Shown in pieces: positions 23,083-33,338 of a stretch of DNA of 64,000 bases; positions within the stretch are counted from its first letter, which is position 1, and each line of letters starts with the position of its first letter. The notes under the pieces are model-generated. The model worked only from the letters and a program-made list of their open reading frames with translations. It was not told the DNA's origin and ran no database searches. This DNA comes from Eumeta japonica (lineage: Eukaryota > Arthropoda > Insecta > Lepidoptera > Psychidae). The position numbers and the translations under genes are program-made. The DNA is taken from positions 496,001 through 560,000 of the forward strand of contig BGZK01000103.1 of the NCBI GenBank assembly GCA_005406025.1, written 5' to 3'.

Positions 23083-24475
23083 TTTTAGGGATCCGAGCCA
23101 AAATGGCAAAATCGGAACCCTTATAGTTTCGTCGCATCCGTCCGTCCGTCCGTATGTCTCAAGCATTTTATAAAAACTACAAGACGTTATTTAGAAATGT
23201 ATAGTCTGTGTATTTACCGCTATTTTTTGGTGGTTTAATAACAAAATAAGTAAAAGTTTTTTGGAAAACATCAGATTTTTTGTTTACGTTTTATTTGAAC
23301 GTTTCGGTTTTGCGAGATTTTGAAATTGTTATCAACCTCTATTTTCTAAACCGTATTCCAAAAATATTCTAAATAACGAAGGTAACTACTTTAAAACTAC
23401 TTTAAACGAAAATTATTTTGAATTTGGATATGCTATTTTGAGTTATTGCCAAAAAACTACGCTTTTCAACAAAAGGACGCGAGTGCCATGAATATACGCT
23501 CTTTTGCTGATGTGCTTTAGTTTACACTAGTTCAATACTAATAGTCGACAATCTATTGCACGCCTCATAAGCGGAGCGCATGAGGTAGTGCTCTCTCTCG
23601 CCTTATGAAAACGAGTGATTTTTGAACTTTAAATGTCTTTATTTATTACATGTTTCACTTGTAAAATAATGTATGCACTCAAACGGCAGGAATAATCACT
23701 GATTTTAATATCTGTAATATCTTCAAAACACATTTTGTTATAGAACATATTTTAAAAACTATTTTAAAAATGTTTTTCGTGGACGTCCGTGTGTCTGTAT
23801 GTGCGGATCCTGTATGTGGTCACGATAACGAATGAAATACTTCACTAATCGAGTGTTTTTTTTTTCATTCGCTTTAGTATATGCATCTGAATAGAAGCCT
23901 ATTGAATTTCACTGTCTAATTCGGTGTAGTTTAATTGATATTTAATAAACAAAATTTTGACGAGTCTTTTAGTATATCTATTTTTTTTTTATTAAATCTT
24001 AATCTAGAGAACATATGAAACCCGAAGCGTGACTGTTTTCTTTATTCTCAATGTTTAAGTAAAAATTTTTACACCACGGTATTTTTTTTTTTATTTCAAT
24101 TAAAAAAAAATGACGATTACGTAGAAATTTAGATTTTACCAAAATTTGTTAATATGTAGAATTTAGAGTATTGAACAATGCATACCAAGTAATTTGTAAT
24201 CATTCATAAAGAGTGAGCTCCAGTCGTTCGTCGGAGCTGACATACACACTTTTCTTTAGTAAAAACGGAGTAACCGCTATGAGGCGTGCTTTGGATTTTC
24301 CAAAATTTTTTGTTTTTCTAACTATAGGCCACTAAAGAGCTTATAACTTTTCTGTGCGGGAAACATGGAAAAAGTGTAACAACGTGCTTTTTTTTATCTG
24401 TAATGCATTTGTCTTCAGTAACGGCTTCGGAACCCTACACTAAGCATGATCCGACATGCTCTTGGCCAGTTTTAT
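23083..24475 (+). mobile_element. GGCCA-tailed repeat, copy 2, interrupted by a nested insertion
   Basis: The start GGGATCCGAGCCAAAATGGC and the CCGTCCGTCCGTCCGTATGT tract, the middle ACGAAAATTATTTTGAATTT and the end GCGGGAAACATGGAAAAAGT, AACGGCTTCGGAACCCTACA, CATGCTCTTGGCCAGTTTT all align with copy 1 (20121-20816). Alignment breaks at about 23557 and resumes at about 24290, so about 0.73 kb was inserted after this copy arrived. Confidence 0.8.
23558..24289. mobile_element. Nested TIR element inside copy 2
   Basis: The inserted segment begins GCACGCCTCATAAGCGG and ends CCGCTATGAGGCGTGC, inverted repeats of 16-17 bp with one indel. No transposase frame is present, so it is non-autonomous. Flanks TATT and TTTG give no clean target duplication. 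The superfamily is unknown. Confidence 0.65.
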
Positions 24476-26384
24476 TTTACGTTAATCGATCCTTGCATCT
24501 GTTCTAGATTTATTTTGCATTATTTTATTGGTTGTTGAATTCTCACAGCATTGCAATCGTCATGTAACTGTGTGAAATTATGAATATAAATAAATTTAGG
24601 AATAGCTATTCATATAAAAAAAACCGAAGAACGACTTTTTCGCTCACAATTCATCGTTAAAAATTAAGAGAGTGTTTTTGAGCTGCTTTTTAATTTCGAT
24701 CAACATGTTTCGAAATAAAAACTACTAATTATTAAAATAATCTTGGATAATATGCCCTCTCGATAACTTTCCAACCATGCGATTAAAAATATGAATGATA
24801 TCGATTTTTAATCACATGATTAGTATGTATGTAGCACTTGACACTTTTAATGAAAACAATTTCAAACGATATGCGTCAAAAGTTTTTTTAATGTCTCCAA
24901 TTTTTAGTTACCTACAAACCTAATTATCGGTCTTTGATTTAAACCCATAAACCACTATTTGGAGATATTTAATTCTATACAAATAGGTATAATATACATC
25001 GATTTTCTTACAATTGTGACTAAATAAAAAGTTAATTTGTACTACTTATAACTTATTACATAATACAGAATCCTATGCTAATCACGTAGTGAGTTAGAAT
25101 TAATATTTCATCCCTATTAAAAGATCAATGTTCATTACAATTGTATACTACAATCACAGTATTATATGTGTTAGTATAATATTGTGATTTCTTTTGCAGT
25201 TCCTGATGGACTAAGCGAATGTGCATATAGACTTTTAATCAACTAGAAAAACCTTGTTTTACAATAACAGAAACACAAACGGCATCCGTAACGAGTTTAT
25301 TATCGCATACGATAATTACACGATCGGTATTACGTCCGTAGGGCGACGGCGGCGTGCGGTTTACCGCAAGGATCAGATTTGATTCCTACCTAGTAAAACC
25401 GCTAACTACAAAAAGATATTTAAAATGTGCATATGTTTTTCGTAGTACAAAAAAAGGATGATGTACGATACGAGACGTCGGTTTAAGTTAGCGTTCTGAT
25501 AATTTAATGTACAATAAAAATAAAAAAAACACACTTTCCGTAACCTTCAATCGAGCCTTCTATAAATTTAACTTTTATTGAAGAGCATAAATATGTCTCG
25601 ATGCGCGATTAATGGTAAGCAAATGGTAGGTGTTTAAATGGAATTATATACTAGTGGTTTGTTAATTAAGAGATCCTAAGTTACACTAAGTTTGGTTGTA
25701 GCTAGATAGCCATCTTGGGACGAAACTTAGCAAAAATAGACGGACAATCTGTATTTCGTGTAGACAAATTTTGAATGTATTTCAACAAAGGTTAAGACGT
25801 AGTCACGACATAAATTTATAACACATAGACTATTATCAATTCCATTTTATGACAGAAAAAAAAACTAAGAATACTTATTTTCTTTTCTTCTAAAATTCGT
25901 GCTTTTGTATGTCATGTACACTTGATAAAATGGTGGAAGTTTATTTATGTAAGTGATTTGTTCTGAAACAATAAACCAATGACAATTGGTACATTATATA
26001 CTTAAGACTTTATTGGCATTTATGCTGTGAGTAGTTAAATCGATTTGGCTTTGTTATTTTATGAAGTAAATTTCATTAAACATTCATCCTATATTATATT
26101 CAATATTGCACGCTTCCTACCAGACCTAAGATAAAAAATCTACTAATAGATTTTATCAAATCCATCATAATACAGTTGTTAGTGGTGTTGAATTTAATGA
26201 ATCGTTCCCAAAAAGAATATTCCCGCATTCTCTTTTTTCCCGTAAAAATAAAATTTGTTTCATTTTATAAAAAGGCATTATGGCGAAACCACACCATATA
26301 ATTACAGATGGTTTCAGTAAGAAAACAATGAATTTTTTGTTCATTGCCTTTTTAAAATTTCGTATACACATTCTTACCTCTGTT
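24476..26384. other. AT-rich region, mostly unassigned
   Basis: Holds a 15-bp hairpin (25152-25166 with 25175-25189, one mismatch) followed by an acceptor-like TTTCTTTTGCAG, and a GC-rich spot at 25325-25375 (CGTAGGGCGACGGCGGCGTG). No gene or defined repeat. Confidence 0.45.
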
Positions 26385-26560
26385 CCTAGTTCTTTTTCCG
26401 GTTCTGATTTCGGCTGTTTCAGAGTTCTGATACCATTTTCACTCTCGTTGCCAATCCTGATATCGCCGTTAATCCTATCCCAATTTCATTCGCTGTTCAA
26501 TTTCGACAGATTCGAGGGTCAGCAGTGGGTTGCATGCTGCATGTTAATGCATGTTGCAGG
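26385..26560 (+). repeat. Degenerate CGATTTC-type core joined to dispersed GATTCGAGGGTC motif
   Basis: 26385-26510 carries the TTCCGGTTCTGATTTCGG / TCCCAATTTCATTC word mix of the Helitron-like family. It runs into GACAGATTCGAGGGTCAG then GTGGGTTGCATGCTG, the motif also present at 3345-3375. The 137-codon frame across it (26280-26693), the longest in the window, is repeat translation, not a gene. Confidence 0.55.
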
Positions 26561-26888
26561 CAACCGTCCACAGAATGACTATACCATCGAAAGCACTGCT
26601 TCATATGGTACAGCCATTCTGTTTGCTAAAGAAAATTGTCTATTCTTCATTAACTGTCTAGATAGAATCGTACATGGCAAAATTAATAAATGAATATTTA
26701 GTACTTATGAAACAATTCTTTCTGGCTAAAACTAACAAATATTGATGATTTTGTTTTCTAGAAATGTAATGGTTTTAAAGTTATGTTCTGATACTCTATT
26801 GCATTCAGTATATACTCTAATTTCGTCGGTCAATCTGAAATCCCTTAGAAAATCAAAAACGGAGCAAACTAGCAAATTGCTTCTATTA

Positions 26889-27035
26889 TTATTGTTTTTC
26901 AAAATAGTATCCGTTGAGATCAATACATCGCCACATTTGATGGAACCACTGAGAAAAGTATTTTTTCCACTAGTATTTGGGGTCGCTTCGATTACCTTTT
27001 TATATGCAATCACTACTTCCTCGGCGTCCGCAAAT
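26889..27035 (-). pseudogene. Mariner transposase C-terminal fragment, second type (copy F)
   Basis: On the minus strand the end reads FSQWFHQMWRCIDLNGYYFE then KQ and a stop at 26889-26891, the typical C-terminus of a mariner transposase. Just upstream, after a frameshift, is a DAEEVVIAYKKVIEATP-like stretch. It is a different subgroup from copies A-D. The catalytic region is missing. Confidence 0.7.
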
Positions 27036-27083
27036 CAAATTTACTTAAAGTCAGTTTTTCTTTTATTTTAGGAACTAAATAAT

Positions 27084-27333
27084 TCTCCAGAATTCTTTAT
27101 GTAATGTTAGGTTAATATCAACAGAGGACTGTCAAAACTACTTGTTTCAGTTCTTTGATCAGAAGTTCCAAAATTTTTACAGCAATGGGATTATGTCATT
27201 ACCTACAAAATGGCAACTAGTTGTTGAAGAAAATAGCACATATATATTACGATTAAATGTAAATTAAATATGATGAAAAATCGCCTTGGATTTGTATATA
27301 TAATACGAAAAAGCTTTTTTCCTAACCCTTTAC
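27084..27333 (+). mobile_element. Mariner 3' fragment (copy C, same family as A)
   Basis: From AGAATTCTTTATGTAATGTT then AGGTTAATATCAACAGAGGA it follows the 3' end of copy A (TTAGGTTAACATCAAGAGAG), including TGGGATTATGTCATTACCTA / CAAAATGGCAAC and the AATACGAAAAAGCTTTTTT terminal region. 5' truncated. It lies beside copy F in the opposite orientation. Confidence 0.8.
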
Positions 27334-27354
27334 TTATGCCAAATTACAGATTTC

Positions 27355-27450
27355 TACTATTAAGAGAATCTGAGCTATTTCGAGGGTAGGTAGACAGAAA
27401 GATGGACAGACAGACATAGCGAAACTATAAGGGTTCCTTGTTGTCTACGG
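27355..27450 (-). repeat. 5' fragment of the GGCCA-tailed repeat family, minus strand
   Basis: On the minus strand: GGAACCCTTATAGTTTCGCT then ATGTCTGTCTGTCCATC, as at the starts of the elements at 20121 and 23083. Confidence 0.65.
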
Positions 27451-28794
27451 AACTTTAAAAATTTATCGAACAACGCGGCTGTTCATGAAGTGTGATATCC
27501 AATAGCGACGTAGTGAAAGCGTGCGAGATCAGTGGCAAGACACATGACAAATACTCACTGTTTTACTGCTTTACTGTTGTACCTGCGCGTGCGTACGTAC
27601 GTACAACGACGCTAGCGACAGCATCTTGCACAAGAGAGTCACGATCGCCGTCCTGCGCGTTATGTATTCGCCGATCGTCTGAAATTTCGCTTGAGCGTGC
27701 GCTGCGAACACGTCCCGTCAGCAAAGCCCTGAAACAAAATCCAATGTATAAACCTAGCATCTCCAAAAACAAACGGATCATTGAGCAATCTGTCTGTTTG
27801 TCTTTTTTTTATCAAGGTCTGTAAACAATTGGCGTCGAACCTTCTTTATAAAAACTAAAAAACGAAATCTGTGTAGATATTCAGATAGATTTTCCTCGTT
27901 GGTTTTTTGCATGCCGAGACGATGTTTATTTCGAAATTAGCTCGTGAGAATATTTTATTTTAACACTAGGTATTTGAACGAACTTGAAATATTAGAATTA
28001 TGATGATACTGAAGTGGTTTTTGTGTACAGTGAATCAAAGATATTTTTTTACATCATTTGTGTAACGAGTATTTGAATTAAGTAAACAAATATGTAGTTG
28101 AAATCGTGAATAACTACCTACATTGTGATAATTTTGTAGGGAATATATTTCCACGATGACTGACAGCAAAAACTATGAGGTTACTTCAAGTTGACGAAGA
28201 ATCTTTAAATTTGACATAAAACAAGGTATCGTAATAAATATAAACATTTCTCAAAATAGCAATACTAATGTTTAATTTAAAGTACACTTTTATTAGTATC
28301 ATACGATTCTTTCTAAGGTTACTTTATGTCTGTCACAGCTAATATTCTCTTACAGATATCGGATATAGAAATTTGATCTACATATTGTAATGAAAAGAAA
28401 TACTAGTTTTGGTACTAGAATTTAGCGTTTTACATTTCAAAAGGTAATGAATTTTAATTTTTATTTTTATGACCAACAAAAGAAAAGATCGAAAATGCTA
28501 ATGTTTAAAAGCATTTTCGAACTTTTTTTTTGATGGCCCTTAATGTTACAAAACTCTCAAGGAATACGTAAGCTGTCTATGAAGTGTGAAAGAATAGGAG
28601 GAAGATGTGTAAAAACAATGTGTTAGCTACTGAACCTTCCGCGTGTGGCCTGATTGACACATGACCGTTTTTAATCAACTTTTGTTTCGGCGAATTAATC
28701 TATCCTATAGATAATAAATTCACCTTGTACATGACAAAGTATTTCAATGAAGGAAACCTATATAAATGATATCTGCAATACATACATACATACC
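27451..28794. other. Unassigned region with a GC-rich island at 27540-27740
   Basis: The island contains GCGTGCGTACGTACGTACAA and many CpGs, with open frames on both strands (110 codons plus, 72 minus) that show no domain. Open frames on both strands are expected in GC-rich DNA. It could be a promoter or 5' UTR. The rest is AT-rich. Confidence 0.35.
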
Positions 28795-28802
28795 TACAAG
28801 AT

Positions 28803-29122
28803 CGAGAGTTCCCAACCAGTGAGGCGCTCCTCCCAAGGGGAGCGTGGAGAGATGTCAAGGGGGGCGCAATCGTTTGCATTTTTGAAAGGAAAAATAATTT
28901 GGCGCGTAAATTAAGCAATAAAATAATATCACAGTCGGTCACTGTTTCAAAACGCGACGTCGTCAGTCTCTATTTTTTATTTTGTATAATTTTGAATTAA
29001 AATAAATGTAAGTTCTTAAAATAATGTGCGTTTTTTTTTCGTAATGTAAGATTGAAAGGGGGGCATGAAAATACTGCTAGAAATCCGGGGAGGCTCAACA
29101 AAAGAAAGGTTGGGAAACTCTG
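28803..29122. mobile_element. hAT-type MITE with 8-bp target duplication
   Basis: The left end CGAGAGTTCCCAACC and the right end, inverted, CAGAGTTTCCCAACC match the terminal style of hAT elements (CAGAG...). The flanks TACAAGAT (28795-28802) and TACTAGAT (29123-29130) are an 8-bp duplication with one change, as expected for hAT. Subterminal GGGGAGCGTGG / GGGGGGCGCAATCG and GGGGGGCATG tracts fit related non-autonomous elements. 320 bp, no transposase. Confidence 0.85.
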
Positions 29123-29169
29123 TACTAGATAATGTATCTTGTACTTATTAAATCGCGATTCCTCTCAAT

Positions 29170-29400
29170 TTTCGCCACACTGAGTTTTTGACGTCATTAG
29201 ATATATTGACAAGCGTGGAGAGTTGTAGCGGCGCGGTATCGAAGGTGACATTTTTATTATGTTCGCAACCGGCACACGCTAATATTTGCATCCACTTATG
29301 CACGCCGGCGGCGGGCCGAGTGCCGGCAAACAGTGAAACCGGCTATCCGTGTGGACATTTTAATTTTAGCTACATGGCGTTTTCCTGTGAAAGAATAATA
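29170..29400. promoter_or_regulatory. GC-rich single-copy island with CRE and octamer
   Basis: Contains a perfect TGACGTCA (29189-29196), an octamer-type ATTTGCAT (29285-29292), and GCACGCCGGCGGCGGGCCGA. It stands out from AT-rich flanks and resembles no repeat seen in the window. The 113-codon plus-strand frame across it (29188-29529) has no recognisable domain. A conserved enhancer or promoter is an inference. Confidence 0.35.
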
Positions 29401-30370
29401 ATCAAGAAGAATGGTCATTGCTCGAGCAATAAAAGACGAAAAGAAATCGGCTTCAATGTCGATGCGATACAGGTTTTCAACTGGACTCCTGATACTTATG
29501 AAATTGTACCTAAAATTAGAAATTATTAGGAGGTCTAAGTATTAGAAATAATAGTAAGTTCTATTTTAATAGATTAAAACGTAGGACACCATAACAGTGA
29601 CACATAATAATATCGAAGTACCTAGGTAATAGTTAAATTGTACTATGTGTATATATAGGATATAATAGACAAGCCACATTGTACGTCGATTTACAGAAAT
29701 CTCCAAAACCGTTTTTGAGTGAGACACGCAGCGTGTACACATGACTATTGATTTTTTTTTATTATCAATAATTTTATTAATGAAACTCCTAATAAGTACT
29801 TAAATTTACATTGTTGTAAGCTATTCTGATTAAATTTGTTTAAGGTGTTCATATAAGACATTTATTTTTAATAAAAAAGTTTAGCGACGCATAAAATTTG
29901 GGACTGTTGCGATACTTGCTAAGAAACACAACGTTTGCTTTTTATATAAACGAGAATGATATTGTATTTCATTAACAATTAATCATCAGGATTGCTACGT
30001 TCTTTCGCTAGTTTACATTTTTTTAATTCACTATAATTTTAATAACGTAATTCATTGAGCAGTTTACAGAATCTTCCAATTATTAATCTTTCAATACACA
30101 TAGGATGTTCCCAGTAACCATATTTTTTTATCGTTTATGAATAGAACTATTAAAATTATCAAGGCAGCAGCCTCAATAGGATCCATTTTCTAATGGCAAA
30201 ATATAAATTCTTAAATATTATGACGTATTTTAATTATTATTTATAACCTATAAAATAAAGATATTATTGGATTTGATATAATAAATATCTATATCGTTGA
30301 TTGTCTATGATGTGCGACGTATCATTAAATAAAACTGTTTTGTCTCAATTAACGTTACATCATAGACAAG
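29401..30370. other. AT-rich stretch with a 13-bp hairpin at its end
   Basis: Nothing recognised except TTGTCTATGATGT (30301-30313) and its exact reverse complement (30357-30369), 43 bp apart, directly before a GC-richer island. Confidence 0.5.
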
Positions 30371-30660
30371 TCTGTCGTAAGAGAGACTCGTATGCGTTAA
30401 TAGAAAGACATTCGACCCGAGACAGGACATTTATATTCAAGCGTGTGTGACAAGTCGTTGACGGATCGAGTCCCTTCACTATCAAGCGAGGCGTCCAGCG
30501 TTCCTGCTGTGAGTGTTGCAACGTCGTTCACAATCAATCAAAGTGTTGATGGTTGACGCACCGTCAGTCATCCTTGAGAATGAGCACACCGCTTAACATT
30601 CGGGTGGTAACCTGAGAGTGCATCGTATTGGCCGTTCACCTTTTTCGTAAGCACAACCTT
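30371..30660. other. Single-copy island, possible promoter or 5' exon
   Basis: CATTTATATTCAAG (TATA-like, about 30429) is followed by a GC-richer stretch and a donor-like CCTGCT/GTGAGT at 30507-30512. No open frame was found. Evidence is positional only. Confidence 0.25.
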
Positions 30661-30974
30661 TGCTAGGTAACTGTTTTTGTGTATTTAAATATGTGTGCAA
30701 CTGTTTTAGGTACTTACCGTATTAACAAAGTTCTTTTATTTACTAATTAAAAAATAATAATGCACATACACAAAAGTGCAGAGTTCTCAATCGCTGATCA
30801 AATCTACATTCAACTGACCTTCGATTAACTTTTAATTTTGATCGCAGTACGGAAACTCTGATAAGATAGGAATTGGCTAACAAAAATATACTGCTGCAGG
30901 TCGAGACAAGCGGCAAACCGATTCTATGTCTACAAACGTTAACGCTTTAAGGTGTCCGATACGATAAGATAGAT

Positions 30975-31165
30975 AAGATGTCACATAGGGTCACACGTGC
31001 TGCGCTGGGGGCGTGGGTTCGATTCCCGCACAAGATAAACGTTTATATGATTAAAAACGAATGTTCATCTCGCGTCTGGGTGTTTTTATGTATCATATCT
31101 ATGTATTTACAAAAAAAGAAGTATATATTGCCTACATATATATTTCTTTTACGTTCAACAGTTTT
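30975..31165 (+). mobile_element. tRNA-derived SINE
   Basis: CACACGTGCTGCGCTGGGGG then GCGTGGGTTCGATTCCCGCA contains a perfect RNA polymerase III B box (GGTTCGATTCC, 31016-31026). The downstream TCTGGGTGTTTTTATGTATC / TATGTATTTAC body matches a SINE I recall as common in Lepidoptera. The expected A box upstream (TCACATAGGGTCACACG region) is weak. The tail is AT-rich and its end is uncertain. Confidence 0.75.
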
Positions 31166-31242
31166 TTACGTTCGCATTCTAGTGTAGGTATAGCATCGCC
31201 TATTTTAGGATTGATGCAGGGCCATTTAAAATTGACAGCAAC

Positions 31243-31382
31243 AGCGTACCCAGTTTCTAGACATTAGATATCTGTGCGAAATATTAGGTGCATGTAGTGT
31301 GTAGTATAAGGGAACATCTATACACGGGGCATATCCACGCAGTCGGGGGGCAGCTGCCCCTGCCTGTCCCCCTGGGTACGCT
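31243..31382. repeat. Possible small TIR element ending in AGCGTACCCAG
   Basis: AGCGTACCCAG at 31243 is the inverse of CTGGGTACGCT at 31372-31382. The right side is G/C rich (CAGTCGGGGGGCAGCTGCCC). ATTGACAGC appears on both sides but not directly at the ends. Weak case. Confidence 0.35.
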
Positions 31383-31745
31383 TTTGATTGACAGCTTTTT
31401 ATTTCGTGGTTATTCGATCGCCTAAGTATATTTAAGGATTCCTCCTTTGTTTTTATTTATTTTTTTCCTTTTACCTTACGTCACGAACACAAGAAACAGG
31501 AACTGTAGTGAAAAAAGAATGATTTTAAGTAATTCTTTCTGCTTTTCTTCCATCTTGTACTGTATATCAATCTTTAAATTCATCATCAAATTCAATTTCA
31601 AAATATCTTTATGTCACATTGAAAGGATTTGCAGTTTCTTAATATTATCACTTTTATGAAACATCACTCGTTCATAAGGTATTTTATCTCTAAAAAAGAA
31701 TAAGCAAGAAACTTGAGGGTAGTTTTTTTCGAACCTATGTATATA

Positions 31746-32397
31746 TAAGGCCGAGAAAAAGATTTTTCGTATTTTATATACAAATTCAAAATAATTTTTC
31801 ATCACATTTTTTTGCATTCAATTATAATATATATATCGTCTTGTTCAACAATTAGTTGCCATTTTGTAGTTAGTGACAAAATCCCATTGCTGTGGAAATT
31901 TTGGGAGGTTTGATCAAAAAACTGCGACAAGTAGGTTTAACAGTCCTCTTTTGATGTTGACTTAACACGACCTAAAGAATTCTGTAGAAACCGAAATACG
32001 TAAAAATCTAAGGGTTAGGTTAAGACTATGTGATGGATGCATTAACATTCTCCAAACAATCTCTCTTAATATTTTCTGAGTGGCTAAAGATGTGTGTGGT
32101 TTGGCGTCATCATGGCGAAAAACCACATCCTTTCTATGGATCAATTCCGGGCGTTTTCTCTACTTTTTGCTTGAGTCTCATCTGCTGTTGGTAGTATAGA
32201 TCCCAATTGATGGTTTTACCCGGCGGTAAAAGCTCATAATGAATAATACTCTTCCAAACCATACATAGTATCAACTTATTGCTAGTCGATCCGGGTTACG
32301 TTAGAGTCTGTGGAGCTTGTTTGCCTTTTGACCATGACCTTCTTCGCACGTTCTTGTCGTAGATAATCCATTTTTCAACACCAGTCATCAATCTTAG
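31746..32397 (-). mobile_element. Mariner 3' two-thirds, minus strand (copy B)
   Basis: The terminal repeat reads TAAGGCCGAGAAAAAG on plus from 31746, next to TA (31744-31745). On the minus strand the transposase remains can be followed from the first catalytic region (TGVEKWI, with Val instead of Asp) through LLPPGKTINWDLYYQ-like sequence, DVVFRHDDAKPHTS (second Asp present) and LREIVWRMLMHP, after which indels break the frame. The 5' third is missing: at 32398 the sequence passes directly into a CGATTTTGATTC core. Same family as copies A, C and D. Confidence 0.88.
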
Positions 32398-32710
32398 TTA
32401 CGATTTTGATTCTGATTACATATTCTTGCCGTTCCTCCTTTGGACATTGCTGTCAGCAGTAATTAGTCGCTACGAGATATGAAGAAATTCGTTTTATTTC
32501 CATTCCCGATTTTATTCTTGATTTTGATACCGAATATGTTCTCGATTCCAATCCCGGTTTTTTGATACTGATCTTGGTCTTCCTTCGGTTGTTACTATTG
32601 CCGTGAATCAACTGATATAGACAATCAAAACGCCTGTTCTATCACAAATCTCTGTCCCACTCTCAATTTCCATATCGATCGCTGTTTAGATTCCTATTCG
32701 ATTAGGTCTT
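32398..32710 (+). repeat. Degenerate CGATTTC-type core
   Basis: Contains CGATTTTGATTCTGATTAC, CATTCCCGATTTTATTCTTG, TCTCGATTCCAATCCCGG and CATATCGATCGCTGTTTAGA, the same loose hexamer mix as the cores at 48.2, 49.0 and 55.7 kb. It directly abuts the truncated 5' side of mariner copy B. No termini recognised. Confidence 0.6.
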
Positions 32711-32960
32711 ATTTCAAGATATAATTTACTTTTATAGAAACTATAATTACAAATTATTCAATCATTTGATTGTGACAGAATACTAAAGAGATAAACATCA
32801 CTTTTTATAATATTAAGAGACAAAATTTTTGAAGTTATACTTCTTAAGGCGCGTTATTAAAAAATCATGAGAATGAAAACTGAAGATTGTGTAATACAAA
32901 ATTGTGTAACAGCGTGACACAAAATTAATAGGTTGAAGCTGCCCGCCGCGAATGAATGGT

Positions 32961-33338
32961 CGAGGTTGGGCTCATTTGATTCGTCTTGACGAGTACTTTG
33001 ATACTATATGGTAACCAGGCTCTGATGATGGAGCTGGGAGGTGGCCATAGGAACTCCGTAATTAAACGACGCAACCCCATCGAGTTTGGGCTCGTTTAAT
33101 CCGTCTTGACGAATATTTTGATACTATATGGTAATCAGGGTTTGATCATGGAGCTGGAAGGTGGCCATAGGAACTCTTTAACTAAACGACGCAACCCCAT
33201 CGAGTTTAGACTCGTTTGATTCGTCTTGACGAGTACTTTAATACTATAAGGTAACCAGTGTCTGATGATGGAGCTGGAAGGTGACCACAGGAACTCCGTA
33301 ATTACACGACGCAACCCCATCGAGTTTGGGTTCGTTTT
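32961..33338. repeat. 120-bp tandem array, 3.15 copies
   Basis: Period exactly 120 bp: TCTGATGATGGAGCTGG recurs at 33020, 33140 (TTTGATCATGGAGCTGG) and 33260, and ACGACGCAACCCCATCGAGT at 33067, 33187 and 33307. Units differ at a few positions each. Because 120 is divisible by three, open frames on the minus strand repeat the same peptide (NSMGLRR...EFLWPPSSS), which looks protein-like but is a by-product. Diverged relatives are at 22.0 and 37.6 kb. Confidence 0.92.

Noticed and set aside
26280..26693. Longest open frame in the window (137 codons)
   Set aside because: It runs through a Helitron-like core and a dispersed repeat motif; no domain, start context or splice signals.
27492..27824. 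110-codon frame in a GC-rich island as a gene
   Set aside because: An opposing frame of similar length exists on the other strand; no domain; GC content alone lengthens open frames.
31016..31026. A functional tRNA gene
   Set aside because: The B box is good but no cloverleaf can be drawn and the downstream body matches a SINE.
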